Part shown: positions 36,734-46,083 of the stretch, one piece after another
Layout: each line of letters starts with the position of its first letter
How positions within the stretch are numbered: position 1 is the stretch's first letter
Source of the DNA: Sphingomonadales bacterium UBA2683
GTDB lineage: Bacteria; Pseudomonadota; Alphaproteobacteria; Sphingomonadales; Sphingomonadaceae
DNA: 64,000 nt
Direction: 5' to 3'
NCBI GenBank assembly: GCA_002354635.1
Contig: DELZ01000005.1
Location: 436,346 to 500,345, forward strand
Notes under the pieces: model-generated
The model's input: the letters and a program-made list of their open reading frames with translations, nothing else
The model's database searches: none
Told to the model about the DNA's origin: nothing
Position numbers and translations under genes: made by a program

Positions 36734-37650
36734 TTAGGGTAGTCCACCGGCTAAGTTAGAGTTCCGGCGGTTAAGGTCGCCCTGCTGGGCGGCCCTGAGC
36801 GTAGGGTAGGACAGACCAGCAGGGCGATGCAAGATAGTTTCTGGAGCTGGCGGTTTGTAGCCGAGCGAGCTGTGCGGGCGGAGCGTGTTGTAATGCTGGC
36901 GCCAGCATCCGATTAGGATCTCGGCCTCCCTCAGCGTGTTAAAGATTTCGCCATTGAGAAGTTCGTCCCTGAGCTTGCCGTTGAAGCTCTCGTTGTAGCC
37001 ATTTTCCCAAGGGCTGCCCGGTTCGATGTAGAGCGTCTTCACGCCAATCCTGCGAGGCAGTTGCGCACGGCATGGGCGGTAAACTCCGCGCCATTGTCCG
37101 ATCTTATATGTGCTGGCGGACCATGACGCTGGAACAGATCAGTTAGCACCGCCAGTACATCGTCGCTGTTGAGCTATCGCTGGACATGGATCGCCAGGCA
37201 CTCCCGGCTGTGTTCATCGATCACCGTCAGCATCCGGAACGCCTTGCCGTCAAGGGTGCGGTCGGCGGCGAAGTCGTAGCTCCAGACATGGCCACGATAT
37301 TGGGGTCGGAGCCGCATGCACGAGCCATCGTTCAGCCACAACCGACCACGTTTTGGTTGCTTCTTCGGAACTTTGAGCCCCTCGCGACGCCAGATGCGCT
37401 CGACCCGCTTCGCGTTTACCGTCCAGCCGTCATTACGCAGCAGGGCGGTGATACGGCGGTAGCCGTATCGGCCGTATTGCGAGGCCAGCCGGATGATCTC
37501 GGCTGTCAGCAGCTTCTCATCAGGCCGCGGGTTCGCCGGCTTCCTCTGGGTCGAACGGTGCTGGCCCGTCACCTTGCAGGCACGACGCTCAGATACTCCG
37601 AGCGCCGTACACACATGGTCGACCGCCGAACGGCGCCGCGAGGAGCTCAG
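36734..37650 (-). pseudogene. IS3-type orfB with nonsense codon and frameshift
   Basis: From AVDHVCTALGVSERRACK the frame runs through SQYGRYGYRRITALL and HVWSYDFAADRTLDGKAFR to IHVQR, where TAG interrupts (37171-37173). The same frame then gives SDDVLAVLTDLFQRHGPP and IRSDNGAEFTAHAVRN. One missing base near 37048 shifts to IGVKTLYIEPGSPWENGYNE, which continues to the stop at 36734. Confidence 0.85.
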
Positions 37651-37911
37651 TACTTTCCCTCGACAATCTCCTTCAGGATCAAAGCGTCGAGCGTCAGGTT
37701 CGACACCGCCTTTCGGAGCCGCTGGTTCTCCTTCTCAAGGTCTTTCAACCGCCGAGCCTGGCTCACCTTCAACCCGCCAGCGATAGTAACTCTGCTCCGA
37801 TATGCTCAACGACCGGTATATCGCACCAACCCTCTCGCCTTGTACCAGCCGAACCTCGGCTTCTCGGAGCATCCCGATAATCTGCTCCGGTGTATATCTC
37901 TTCCGTGCCAT
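37647..37911 (-). pseudogene. IS3-type orfA with a small deletion
   Basis: MARKRYTPEQIIGMLREAEV and SISEQSYYRWR are intact. The usual REYGG is missing by a deletion of about 11 bases, so the frame stops at 37737. The next frame carries on with LKVSQARRLKDLEKENQRL to EIVEGKY and stop. Confidence 0.83.
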
Positions 37912-37985
37912 TCAAAGCTCCTTTCAAGCCATAAATAGCCGAAATCCTAACTTTCAATATGGACCACTTTGCGGGGGGCAGGCCA

Positions 37986-38090
37986 GAACACTGTGGTCCA
38001 TGATGCAATTTTGGCAAATCTGATATGGTCTTGAAGGCATAACAAGACTCCAGGGGATTGGGGCACTATGATAGCAGCAGTCCTTCACCC
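37986..38090. other. Short unassigned junction sequence
   Basis: These 105 bases lie between the IS3 end and the methyltransferase pseudogene. They contain GTGGTCCATGATGC and a short frame (MIAAVLHPHKE from 38068) that I do not recognise. They could be the edge of a further IS. Confidence 0.35.
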
Positions 38091-38775
38091 TCACAAAGAG
38101 TAAGGACGCGCGGCCGGGCTATTGATGGCGCGGAGATAAAAGCTGTTGCGGCGGATAGCCTTGATCAGCATCAACCGCAGCGCCGCGCGGATCGGCTCGT
38201 CGGCGCCGATGCGCACCCGGTCGACTGCATATCCGGCCTGGGCGAATAGTTCGCACCATTCGTCGTGCGACCGAAACCGGACGCCGACACCGAAGTTGTT
38301 GGCCGGGAAGGCCGGCACGATCTTCGCGATACCGCTTCCGATGGCGGGCAGCAGGCGGCTGGAGGTGATTTCATAGATCAATCGGCCGCTGAGCTGCCAG
38401 TGCTTGAGCGCACGAATTTGCAGCGTGCGCGTCGCAGACTCGTTCTCGCCGACTAGATGGTGGACGATCAGGTTCAGGCAGACGCAGATTTCGTCGCTCG
38501 CGACCGGCTGCGACTGCGCGTCGCACTGCTCAGCTGGAATACCCCGGGCATGGCATTGCGCCGCCGAATCCGTATCCATGTCGACGATCCGGACCTGGTA
38601 GTTCAGCGTTTCCTGGATGCCCAGCGCAAGATGCCCGATTCCGCCGCCGATGTCGACGCCCCTAAAATCGAGGGCACCAGCTCCGCGAAGTCGGCAACCT
38701 GATCGGTCACGAATTCATCGTGTGGAAACTCTGCAACACTTTTCAGCGTCATCGTCCGTTGCATCTTGGTCATAG
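38091..38775 (-). pseudogene. Broken SAM-dependent methyltransferase
   Basis: The minus strand begins MTKMQRTMTLKSVAEFPHDE and FVTDQVADF. It shifts frame near 38660 into VDIGGGIGHLALGI and VRIVDMDTDS, and then runs to ICVCLNLIVHHLVGENES and FGVGVRFRSHDEWCELFAQ. It is a clear homologue of the intact gene at 24446. Besides the frameshift it lacks about 20 residues between ALKHWQ and LSGRLIYEITSS that the intact protein has. G+C content is high like the operon to its right, so it is not a recent copy of the intact gene. Confidence 0.85.
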
Positions 38776-38784
38776 CAGCGCTCC

Positions 38785-40047
38785 CTAAGGCAGGCGAACG
38801 TCCCGCGCAACCTCTGACTGCGCCTGCTCGTTGGCGGCGACCCGCTTGTACAGATTCAGTAATTTGGCAGAGTTGATTTCCGGGGTGAAATTGGCATGCG
38901 CAAGCGCGCGCGCCGCGCGTCCCATCTCGCGCGTCCGCTTGGGATCGGCCGCGAGTTCCAAAATCGCATCGGCGAGCAAATGCGGATCGGGGCGCGCGAT
39001 CGCGATGCCCGTGATCCCGTTCTGCAGTGTATCGTCCTTCGGCGTAGCGACGGCGACGATGCTCGGGCGACCGAAGAAAGCCGCCTCGAAGACTGGCCGG
39101 CCGCAGGCATCAAAATGCGACGGAAAGGTCAGCACGTCCATCGCTTCAATCCACGGCGCGATATTGGCAGTATGGCCTGCGAAATGGAAATAAGGCGTCA
39201 AATTTTTCTGTTCCAGCGACGCAGTGAACGCCGCTTCCTGCTCCTGCGCCAGCCCCAGTCGGTTCAGAATGGTCCAGACGGTGCCGCCATCAGAACGCTG
39301 CGAACTGCCGACGATCAGAAAATGGACGTTCGCTCCGGCCTTGCGAACTATTTCGGCCGCCTCCAGCAATTCGAACACGCCTTTACCGGCATGAAGATTG
39401 CCGATAAAGCCGACGACAAATGCGTCGGGCGGAATGTGCGACAGCGCTTCGTTCGGCACATCGCTGCCCGTCGGCATGTTTACATGGTCGAGACTGTTGT
39501 GGATGACTTCGGAGCGAAGTTTGGGATTTAGTCTGACCCGATTGTCTTCGTCGATGGCAACGACGGCGTCGGCATAGCGGCGCAAGAGATAATCGAGCAG
39601 CCGGACCCGCATCTTCGTTCGGTCGGTCCAGATCAGCGATCGGACGTGCACGATCATCGGTGCGCGGAAGAGGATTTTGGCCAGAATCCCCGGTAGGATT
39701 TCCATCACCTCGTTGACGTGGATCAGGTCGACACTCTTCCAGCGCCGCTTTGCCTTCAGCAAGCCGAAGATGGTCCAGGGCAGATAAGCGATTTCCCGCC
39801 CCAGCACGAGCCAGCGCGCGCCGCGATAATGCGAGGCGCGCGAATTGTCGAAGCGCGTGATGCCGCGAACGGCGATCATGTCGCTGCCATAGGGCCGGTA
39901 ATAGGAGTTGGCGCTGCCCTTCTGGACGAGGAACAGGCGATCGACCGGCTCGCGGAAACCGCGCATTGATTCGAACAGGCTTCGCGAAGCCCCGCCGAAC
40001 ATGCCGACGCCGTCGATGATCAGGACACGCAGCATCGCCTTCGTCAC
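38785..40047 (-). CDS. Family 4 glycosyltransferase
   Basis: The 420-residue GT-B enzyme starts LRVLIIDGVGMFGGASRSL. It has the acceptor-side PMIVHVRSLIW, the hinge motif GFIGNLHAGKGVFELLEAAE and the donor-site motif FPSHFDACGRPVFEAAFFGRPSI. It probably adds one sugar of the nonulosonate-containing repeat unit. It is the last gene of the long operon and overlaps the polymerase gene by four bases. Confidence 0.87.
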   Translation of the reverse strand: MTKAMLRVLIIDGVGMFGGASRSLFESMRGFREPVDRLFLVQKGSANSYYRPYGSDMIAVRGITRFDNSRASHYRGARWLVLGREIAYLPWTIFGLLKAKRRWKSVDLIHVNEVMEILPGILAKILFRAPMIVHVRSLIWTDRTKMRVRLLDYLLRRYADAVVAIDEDNRVRLNPKLRSEVIHNSLDHVNMPTGSDVPNEALSHIPPDAFVVGFIGNLHAGKGVFELLEAAEIVRKAGANVHFLIVGSSQRSDGGTVWTILNRLGLAQEQEAAFTASLEQKNLTPYFHFAGHTANIAPWIEAMDVLTFPSHFDACGRPVFEAAFFGRPSIVAVATPKDDTLQNGITGIAIARPDPHLLADAILELAADPKRTREMGRAARALAHANFTPEINSAKLLNLYKRVAANEQAQSEVARDVRLP

Positions 40048-41336
40048 CGCGGCAGGACAGAGGCGTGGTGACCGCCAGTTGGCAAACGCTTACGCAGCCG
40101 GTTTGGAACGTCCATGCGAACGAACGCCGCCCCTTTCACGACGAGCCCGGTGTAGAGCAAGGCCATCGGGTCGGTGACGTGGAACATGCTTCCCCATTGC
40201 AACATCGCCGTGATGACCACCGGGAAGATGGCACAGCCCCAACGATCGCCGCGCGCCGCGAGATCGCGAAGGCAGACAAGCAGGAATACCCAATAGAAAA
40301 GGCCCATGACGCCATATGAGGCGAGCAGGCGGGTGAGCAGCGACACGCTGTCGCCGGTTTCGAGACGGTAGTCGAAGATGCTGTTCTGGACGAGCTCTGA
40401 GAAGCGAAAGTTGCCCCAACCCATGAAGTTGGGGCTGGCCCACGCCAGTTTCAGATGTTCGCCCCAAAGCCAAGGGCGATAAAGCTGCTGATAGATTTCG
40501 AACTCGGTGAGCTGCGTCTCGCCGCGCAGGAAGAGGCGCGAGATAACGGGCAAATTCTGGAATAAGTCGAAGATCGGCGCCGAAAAGGCGATTAACAGAT
40601 TGGCGGCAATGGTCACCGACAGTGTGAACAGAAAAATTTCACCCGGCCGCTTCAATTTGGACAATAGCCAGAAGGACACGACGTACAGCACAAGGCAGAC
40701 CAGCGCGGTGCGGACGAACGAGAAAATGGTGAAATAGATCGCAAGCAGCAAAATCGGATTGCGCCAGTTGATCTGCCTGAACCCCTGCCGCGTCAGGATC
40801 AGGATGAGGAACAACGAGAAGAAGGCTGTAAAGGCTATGTTCGAGAAGAAGGACACGCGCCAGATGCCATAGGCGGCGTCGGTCGTCCCTGGGATCAGAC
40901 CCCAACGATTGAAATCGGTTAACATCCACACGATCGCGCCGACGACCGCAGCAGCGACATAGATTCTTGTCAAATCCCGTTCGATGAAGCAGACTTTATC
41001 GACACAAAACCATATTGTTCCCAGCCCCAGCAGTGTGACCTGCATCGCCGCCGAAATGTCCCCGATCAAAAGGAAATAGGCGCTCGAAACGAACGCCATG
41101 ATCACAATGAGCAGGCTCTTGCCGCCGACCGCGCTCATCAACAACAACGGCCGACAGAGCGCCGCGATCACCACCGGCGCGACGAACAGATAATATCGGA
41201 TCGAGCTGGGTTCGTCGGTATATTCCTGCGACACCGACATCGCCATGCCAAGCGCGAAAATGAAATAGATGATCGTCACCCAGTCGCGGCGGAGCGCCGC
41301 GTGCTGGTTCGCGGGGGCATTCGATGCGCTATACAT
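40044..41336 (-). CDS. O-antigen polymerase-like membrane protein (Wzy)
   Basis: The 430-residue protein has about ten to twelve predicted membrane helices and a large loop (about 260-330: RGETQLTEFEIYQQLYRPW ... WGEHLKLAWASPNFMGWGN) where Wzy/O-antigen ligase proteins carry their catalytic residues. Sequence motifs are weak, as is normal for Wzy. The context with a flippase and glycosyltransferases supports polymerase over ligase. Confidence 0.75.
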   Translation of the reverse strand: MYSASNAPANQHAALRRDWVTIIYFIFALGMAMSVSQEYTDEPSSIRYYLFVAPVVIAALCRPLLLMSAVGGKSLLIVIMAFVSSAYFLLIGDISAAMQVTLLGLGTIWFCVDKVCFIERDLTRIYVAAAVVGAIVWMLTDFNRWGLIPGTTDAAYGIWRVSFFSNIAFTAFFSLFLILILTRQGFRQINWRNPILLLAIYFTIFSFVRTALVCLVLYVVSFWLLSKLKRPGEIFLFTLSVTIAANLLIAFSAPIFDLFQNLPVISRLFLRGETQLTEFEIYQQLYRPWLWGEHLKLAWASPNFMGWGNFRFSELVQNSIFDYRLETGDSVSLLTRLLASYGVMGLFYWVFLLVCLRDLAARGDRWGCAIFPVVITAMLQWGSMFHVTDPMALLYTGLVVKGAAFVRMDVPNRLRKRLPTGGHHASVLPR

Positions 41337-42747
41337 GGTTCAACCCGGATTTCTGTTGTAGCACAGCCGCCATCCGCTCGACATAGCTCGAAATGCAAAA
41401 TTCTTCTTCATCAGGCTTTGCCGAACCGTCCGTCAGGAGCTGCCACAGGTCGCCCGGCCGCTCCACGAGCCGGATGACGCCATCATCGACGGCATACATC
41501 AAGCTTTCATGATTCTGTAAGGGCATCATCGCCGAACGGACGCCCATTGCGGCCGCGTCGAAATGACAGGCCGAAGTTATGCTGAGGTGCAGATCGGCGG
41601 TCGCGAGCAGTTCATAAATGCCGGGATCTTCCTGTCCAGTCAGAATGCGGACCCGCTCCCCCATGGTCGCCAGCACGTCGAAATCCTGCCGCCTGTCATA
41701 CATCGGGTGGAGCTTTACCGTCATCCGCCAGCCGAGCGTCGCGGGCGCCTCTGCGACCGCCTGCTGCAGCCACGCGATCATCTCGGCGATCGCTAAGCCC
41801 TGTGAGGTGACGACGATGTGCCGCGCGCCCGCTGCGCCGTCCATGGACGACCGAAAAGAGCGCCAATGGTCGATCGCATGACTGCCGACTGGCACCGCCA
41901 CTTCACCCTGCCGAAACCCCTGCAGTCGGCCGGCCCAATAGGAGCCTTTCACCGCCAACAAGTCGGGGATCAGCAGGCTCGCGGGCGTTCCCGCCGCCGT
42001 GTCGGGCACGGCGTCAGGGTGCAGATGATCGAAGATGCCGTGCTGAATTTCGATGAACGGGACCGCCTGCAACTGGCACGCGCGGCGCAGCGCATAATCG
42101 CCGGTATCCGACGCGATCACCGCATCTGGCCGTATCCGCCGGATCAACAGTGCATAAAGTCGCGCCTGCCACATAACAGTCGACACGCGCATATTCAGCG
42201 CGGCGGGCGACACTCTCAATCCGAGTTCGTCCGAAAGCAGCTTAGCGGTTCTGGTGCAAAAGCCCTTGTCATCTGCCGGTCGTAGCCGACCGAGAATTCG
42301 GCCGAGCAGGCTGAAGATGCTCGACTCCATCGCGCCGCGATGGAGGGCTCCGACCGCACGGGGTGCGAAACCGGCGCTGTTAAGCTCGACGAGCTTCAGC
42401 GTTGAAATACCGGTCTCGATCAATGGGTCGATCCCCGGATCGGCCCATTTGCCGTCGATGCGAAAGCGCAGCGCCGAGGCCGCCCCCTTGAACAGGACTT
42501 GCCGCCTCCGCCCCACCAGTAGCACGAGAAAAAGCGCCACAAGCGCCCGCAACGCCAGCACCAGGCGTTGCCCGGTTGGCACGTTCCCAACCCTCGGGGA
42601 ATAGCCTTGATAGGCGGTGAATAGGAAATTCCGCATCACGCGCCACGCGCTGAAACCCGCCACCTCGACCGCAAACAGATCATGCTGCTGCTCGAACGCA
42701 TAGAATTTGGCGGCGCGCGCCGCGAAGTCGAAATCAGCTTCGGTCAT
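41329..42747 (-). CDS. Putative GT-B glycosyltransferase of the nonulosonate cluster
   Basis: I do not recognise a precise family for this 472-residue protein. It has an N-terminal helical region with a hydrophobic stretch (LVLALRALVALFLVLLVG) and a Rossmann-like half with RRIRPDAVIASDTGDYALRR and PFIEIQHGIFDHLHPDAVP. A second half holds HIVVTSQGLA, WRMTVKLHPMYD and YELLATADLHLSITSACHFDAAAMG. The QHG and KLHP motifs are typical of GT-B enzymes acting on capsule or sialic-acid-like sugars. It may be the transferase for the nonulosonic acid. It overlaps both neighbours. Confidence 0.65.
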   Translation of the reverse strand: MTEADFDFAARAAKFYAFEQQHDLFAVEVAGFSAWRVMRNFLFTAYQGYSPRVGNVPTGQRLVLALRALVALFLVLLVGRRRQVLFKGAASALRFRIDGKWADPGIDPLIETGISTLKLVELNSAGFAPRAVGALHRGAMESSIFSLLGRILGRLRPADDKGFCTRTAKLLSDELGLRVSPAALNMRVSTVMWQARLYALLIRRIRPDAVIASDTGDYALRRACQLQAVPFIEIQHGIFDHLHPDAVPDTAAGTPASLLIPDLLAVKGSYWAGRLQGFRQGEVAVPVGSHAIDHWRSFRSSMDGAAGARHIVVTSQGLAIAEMIAWLQQAVAEAPATLGWRMTVKLHPMYDRRQDFDVLATMGERVRILTGQEDPGIYELLATADLHLSITSACHFDAAAMGVRSAMMPLQNHESLMYAVDDGVIRLVERPGDLWQLLTDGSAKPDEEEFCISSYVERMAAVLQQKSGLNHV

Positions 42748-43678
42748 AGATCCTCGCTACTAGACGCATCGTCGCCGTCGCATCGGCGAGCGTCGCCAGA
42801 TCGGCCTCACCGCCGCGGACCGCCGCGAGGAACTGGTCGGCCTGATATTTCAGCCCCGGCTTGAAATCAACATCGTCCTGCACGGGATCGAGCATCGTCA
42901 GCTTCCGTTCGCCGCGGCGCTGGAAACCGATCTGTTCGAGCGGTCGAAGCTCGATGCGGAGATCGGCGTTGGCGACCGTCACATACCACGGCCCTGGCAG
43001 GTTCCACCCGCCGACATAGACCGCGCGGTCGCCACTCGAGAACAGGACCGACCCGGCGACGCTGTGCGGCTCGGCTGCATCATAGGCGAGCAGCACCCGA
43101 ACATCGACCACATCGCCGCGGCCGAAGACTGTCAGATAATCGACGAGGTGCACCGAATTGGCGAACATATAGTTGTCGATCACCCGTTCGGCCTGGCCGA
43201 ACTCGCGCGCCGCCACCAGATCCTGCGTATCATGGACCTGAATCAGCCGCGGCGCGGGCGTCTCGTCGAGCATCGCGCGCGCCTGCCGCGTGACGCCATA
43301 ACTGCGTCGATTGAGCGCGACATAATCAGTCCGCCCGCCCGACTGCGACAGGCCGAGCAGATGTTCCGCCTCTGCGAGGTCGAGCCCGACGGGCTTTTCG
43401 AGCAACGCGCGCCAGGGAAAAGTAAAAATCTGTTCGCAGACGTTCTTGCACGCGAGTTCGGGAACCGCGACGACCACCGCATCAGCGCCGGTTGCCGCAT
43501 ACATCTCGGCAATGCTCGCGAACATAGGGCAGCCAAAGGCCGCGCCGAACTCGCTCGCTTTAGCTGGGCGTCCACCGGTGACCCCGGCGATCTCGACACC
43601 TTCAATCGCAACGAAAGCCTTGGCATGCTCGTGGGCCATATAGCCAGCACCCACAAAGACCAGTTTCACAGACAACAT
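42734..43678 (-). CDS. Gfo/Idh/MocA-family oxidoreductase 1
   Basis: The 314-residue NAD(P)-dependent sugar oxidoreductase has a Rossmann motif FVGAGYMAHEHAKAF and the catalytic EKP motif in LLEKPVGLDL. I start at 43678; TTG 43675 or GTG 43669 would place GGAAAGG at a better distance and are real alternatives. The upstream frame to 43762 overlaps the next gene and looks artificial. It overlaps the downstream GT-B-like gene by 14 bases. Its likely substrate is an intermediate of the nonulosonate or uronate sugar pathway. Confidence 0.82.
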   Translation of the reverse strand: MLSVKLVFVGAGYMAHEHAKAFVAIEGVEIAGVTGGRPAKASEFGAAFGCPMFASIAEMYAATGADAVVVAVPELACKNVCEQIFTFPWRALLEKPVGLDLAEAEHLLGLSQSGGRTDYVALNRRSYGVTRQARAMLDETPAPRLIQVHDTQDLVAAREFGQAERVIDNYMFANSVHLVDYLTVFGRGDVVDVRVLLAYDAAEPHSVAGSVLFSSGDRAVYVGGWNLPGPWYVTVANADLRIELRPLEQIGFQRRGERKLTMLDPVQDDVDFKPGLKYQADQFLAAVRGGEADLATLADATATMRLVARIYDRS

Positions 43679-43688
43679 CCTTTCCGTC

Positions 43689-44726
43689 TCAAGCCCATGC
43701 AAATTCGCGCGCGCGGACGGCGTCGGTCGCGGACAGCGCGACGCGCGCACTACCCTTTTCATGCGACAGATGCGCGCTCACCATGCAGCGGAGGCTGTGC
43801 AGCCCGTCCTCGCCGTTCGGATAGTTCGCACCTGCGATCATCGCCTCCCAGACCGCGCGCGTCGGCACGATCGAATCGGCAGGTTCGATCGCTCTCTCGG
43901 CGTAGGTGACAGGCATGCCGTAGCGCGACGTCGGCATTTCGCGATACTGGCCTTCGCGCGCCCAGACTTCGAGCCGGCCGGAAATTTCATCGACCTGTAT
44001 CTGCCCATTGCGGCAGATATAGCAGACGCGTAGCCCCCAACCCGAACGGACCGAAAAGTCGATGGACAGCCCATGTCCCGCCGCGTTGCGCGCCATAAGC
44101 CGACCCGATGCGTCCGAAAACTGCGGTCCGCGCGGATTTTCGATCTGCTCATTCTCTAGCCAGGCGCTGATTTCCTCTACCGGCTGCCCGGTCAGATAGC
44201 GGAACATCTCGAAATAATGGCTGGCGTTCATCGACAGCCCGAAATTGGAGCCCGTGACGACAATGCTGGACAATTCTCCAAGCTCGGGCGTTCCGATCAG
44301 CTCGCGCACCTTGGTATATTGATCCATGAAGCGCATCTGGTGATTGACGCCGAGAACAGTGCCATTCGCCGCGCACGCGGCGATCATCGCTTCGCATTCG
44401 GCGATCGAGATCGCCATCGGCTTTTCGCTGAGGATATATTTCACGCCCTTTTCCGCGGCGCGGATCACCGGCGCGGCGTGAAAGGGCGCCGTGGTGGCGA
44501 CAATCAACGCGTCGAGGTCAAGCGCGTCGATCATCGCGTTGGCGTCGGCGAACGCCTGCGGTGCGTCGCCGGGGCACATCACGCTGGCCGCATCGATCGC
44601 CTGGGACGAGATGTCGACGAGACCTGCGATCTGCATTTCGAGCTGGCGCGCAACGGCTAGGTGCCGCTGGCCCATACGGCCGAGGCCGACGATGCCGACG
44701 CGCAATTGTGAAGGAGTTGAAGTCAT
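43689..44726 (-). CDS. Gfo/Idh/MocA-family oxidoreductase 2
   Basis: The 345-residue protein has VGIVGLGRMGQRHLAVA (NAD-binding), LSEKPMAIS (EKP motif) and NHQMRFMDQYTKV. It lies directly before another member of the same family, ten bases apart, so two successive oxidoreductase steps or a heteromer are possible. Such genes recur in legionaminic or WbpB-containing clusters; the substrate cannot be read from sequence. Confidence 0.85.
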   Translation of the reverse strand: MTSTPSQLRVGIVGLGRMGQRHLAVARQLEMQIAGLVDISSQAIDAASVMCPGDAPQAFADANAMIDALDLDALIVATTAPFHAAPVIRAAEKGVKYILSEKPMAISIAECEAMIAACAANGTVLGVNHQMRFMDQYTKVRELIGTPELGELSSIVVTGSNFGLSMNASHYFEMFRYLTGQPVEEISAWLENEQIENPRGPQFSDASGRLMARNAAGHGLSIDFSVRSGWGLRVCYICRNGQIQVDEISGRLEVWAREGQYREMPTSRYGMPVTYAERAIEPADSIVPTRAVWEAMIAGANYPNGEDGLHSLRCMVSAHLSHEKGSARVALSATDAVRAREFAWA

Positions 44727-44780
44727 AAAAGTCTCTGTTCCTCGAATGTGATGTTGCCCTAGACGACGGACCTGCTAAAA

Positions 44781-46049
44781 TCAATCTGGCAAAGGGCGAA
44801 GCGCGCGGAGCCATGGCAGGCGGCGTTGCCGCGCCGCCATAGTCCAGGTTAGCAACCAGTAGAAAAGGGCGCCAATCGCGGTCGCCGCTGCAACTCCCTC
44901 TACCCCGAAACGCGTGCCGAGCCAGAAAGTGACAGCGAGCTGGAATGCGGCGGCGGTCAGAGACACGAGCGACAGCAGAACCGTCCGCTTATGGTAGAAG
45001 AGATGCGCCGCGACGAAAAGATAGGCGGCGTTCATCGCGGTCGCGAGCGCAAGCTTGCGCAGCAGCGACACCGCGTCGACGAACTGCGGCCCCGCGACGA
45101 GCGGGACTAGCCAGGGCGCGATCAGGATCAGGCCCAGCGCGGCGGTGAACAGACAGGCAAAGACAAGATAGGTCATGCGCACCAACTCACGGTCTGCTGC
45201 GTCGCTGTTCGCCGCCAGCCGGCCATAAAGCCAAGGCAGCCACGCCTGGTTGCCCGCGGTCGCGGCCACGACGACCAGCGACGCGATCTGCGCCGCCGCG
45301 ACATAGAAACCCAGCTGCCGCGCCCCCTCGACCGAGGTTAGGATGAAGCGGTCCATGCTCGCCATCGCGATCGCGGCCATGGCGTGCGGCAACAGCGGGG
45401 CGCCGAAACACAACAGCTTTCGCAGCGGCCAGTCGAACGGGCGCCAGTCGATCGGGATACGGACGCTTAGGTAAAGAAAGGCGGCCGCGACGACAAGCGC
45501 AGCCGCGATCACCTGCCCCATCGCGCGGCCTTCCCAACCAAGCTTGGCGAACAGGATCAGTGCCACCGATAACGCGCTGAGTAGCGCGGCATAACCGACC
45601 TGCACCGCGATATAGGCCCAAGGCCGTTGCAGCGTCTGGAACACCGAAAGCGCGACCGCAATCAGGAACTGCACCGCTGCCGCGAGTGCGACGAGCCACA
45701 GCCAGTCGGCGGGAATAAGGCTGAAGGCCTGGATCGACTGGCCGAACAGCGTGACGAGCAACAGCGCGACCCCAAGCCCCATCAAGCATATGCCGGTGAC
45801 GCCGCCGACGACCGGTCCCAGACTCTGTGCCCCCTCGCGAAAATAGGCGACGGCGATGTAGCCGTGCGTACTGAGGCCGATGGCGGCGACCAGTACCCCG
45901 ACGAGCGAGACGAAAATGCCGACGGTCCCGTAATCGGCGGGCCCCAACCAGCGCGCGAGGAAGGGCAGCAGCAGGAAGGGTGCCGCGGCGCTCAGCATTG
46001 ACCCGAACAGATAGATGGCGCCCTGGCCGAGCAGCTTGTTCAACCCCAT
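44781..46049 (-). CDS. Oligosaccharide flippase (Wzx)
   Basis: The 422-residue polytopic protein of the polysaccharide transport (MATE-like) family begins LLGQGAIYLFGSMLSAAAPF, which is characteristic of Wzx. About 12-14 helices are visible. It would move the undecaprenyl-linked repeat unit across the inner membrane. I start at 46049 because the longer frame to 46130 runs into the hisH-like gene. Confidence 0.87.
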   Translation of the reverse strand: MGLNKLLGQGAIYLFGSMLSAAAPFLLLPFLARWLGPADYGTVGIFVSLVGVLVAAIGLSTHGYIAVAYFREGAQSLGPVVGGVTGICLMGLGVALLLVTLFGQSIQAFSLIPADWLWLVALAAAVQFLIAVALSVFQTLQRPWAYIAVQVGYAALLSALSVALILFAKLGWEGRAMGQVIAAALVVAAAFLYLSVRIPIDWRPFDWPLRKLLCFGAPLLPHAMAAIAMASMDRFILTSVEGARQLGFYVAAAQIASLVVVAATAGNQAWLPWLYGRLAANSDAADRELVRMTYLVFACLFTAALGLILIAPWLVPLVAGPQFVDAVSLLRKLALATAMNAAYLFVAAHLFYHKRTVLLSLVSLTAAAFQLAVTFWLGTRFGVEGVAAATAIGALFYWLLTWTMAARQRRLPWLRALRPLPD

Positions 46050-46083
46050 GCGGCACCCCGGCGGCCGATGCAGTGCATCTCTG

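Larger units (their letters stand above)
36722..37985 (-). mobile_element. Decayed IS3-family element (copy of a second type)
   Basis: The outer ends TGGCGTGCCCC (36722-36732) and, at the right, GGGGGGCAGGCCA (to 37985) are imperfect inverted repeats. The element is 1,264 bp. Both orfA and orfB are recognisable on the minus strand but broken. Its rightmost 66 bases recur alone at 24232-24297. Confidence 0.82.

Noticed and set aside
24232..37985. Direct 66-base repeats as attachment sites of an integrative element
   Set aside because: The repeat is the terminal part of an IS3 element and no integrase or tRNA is present.
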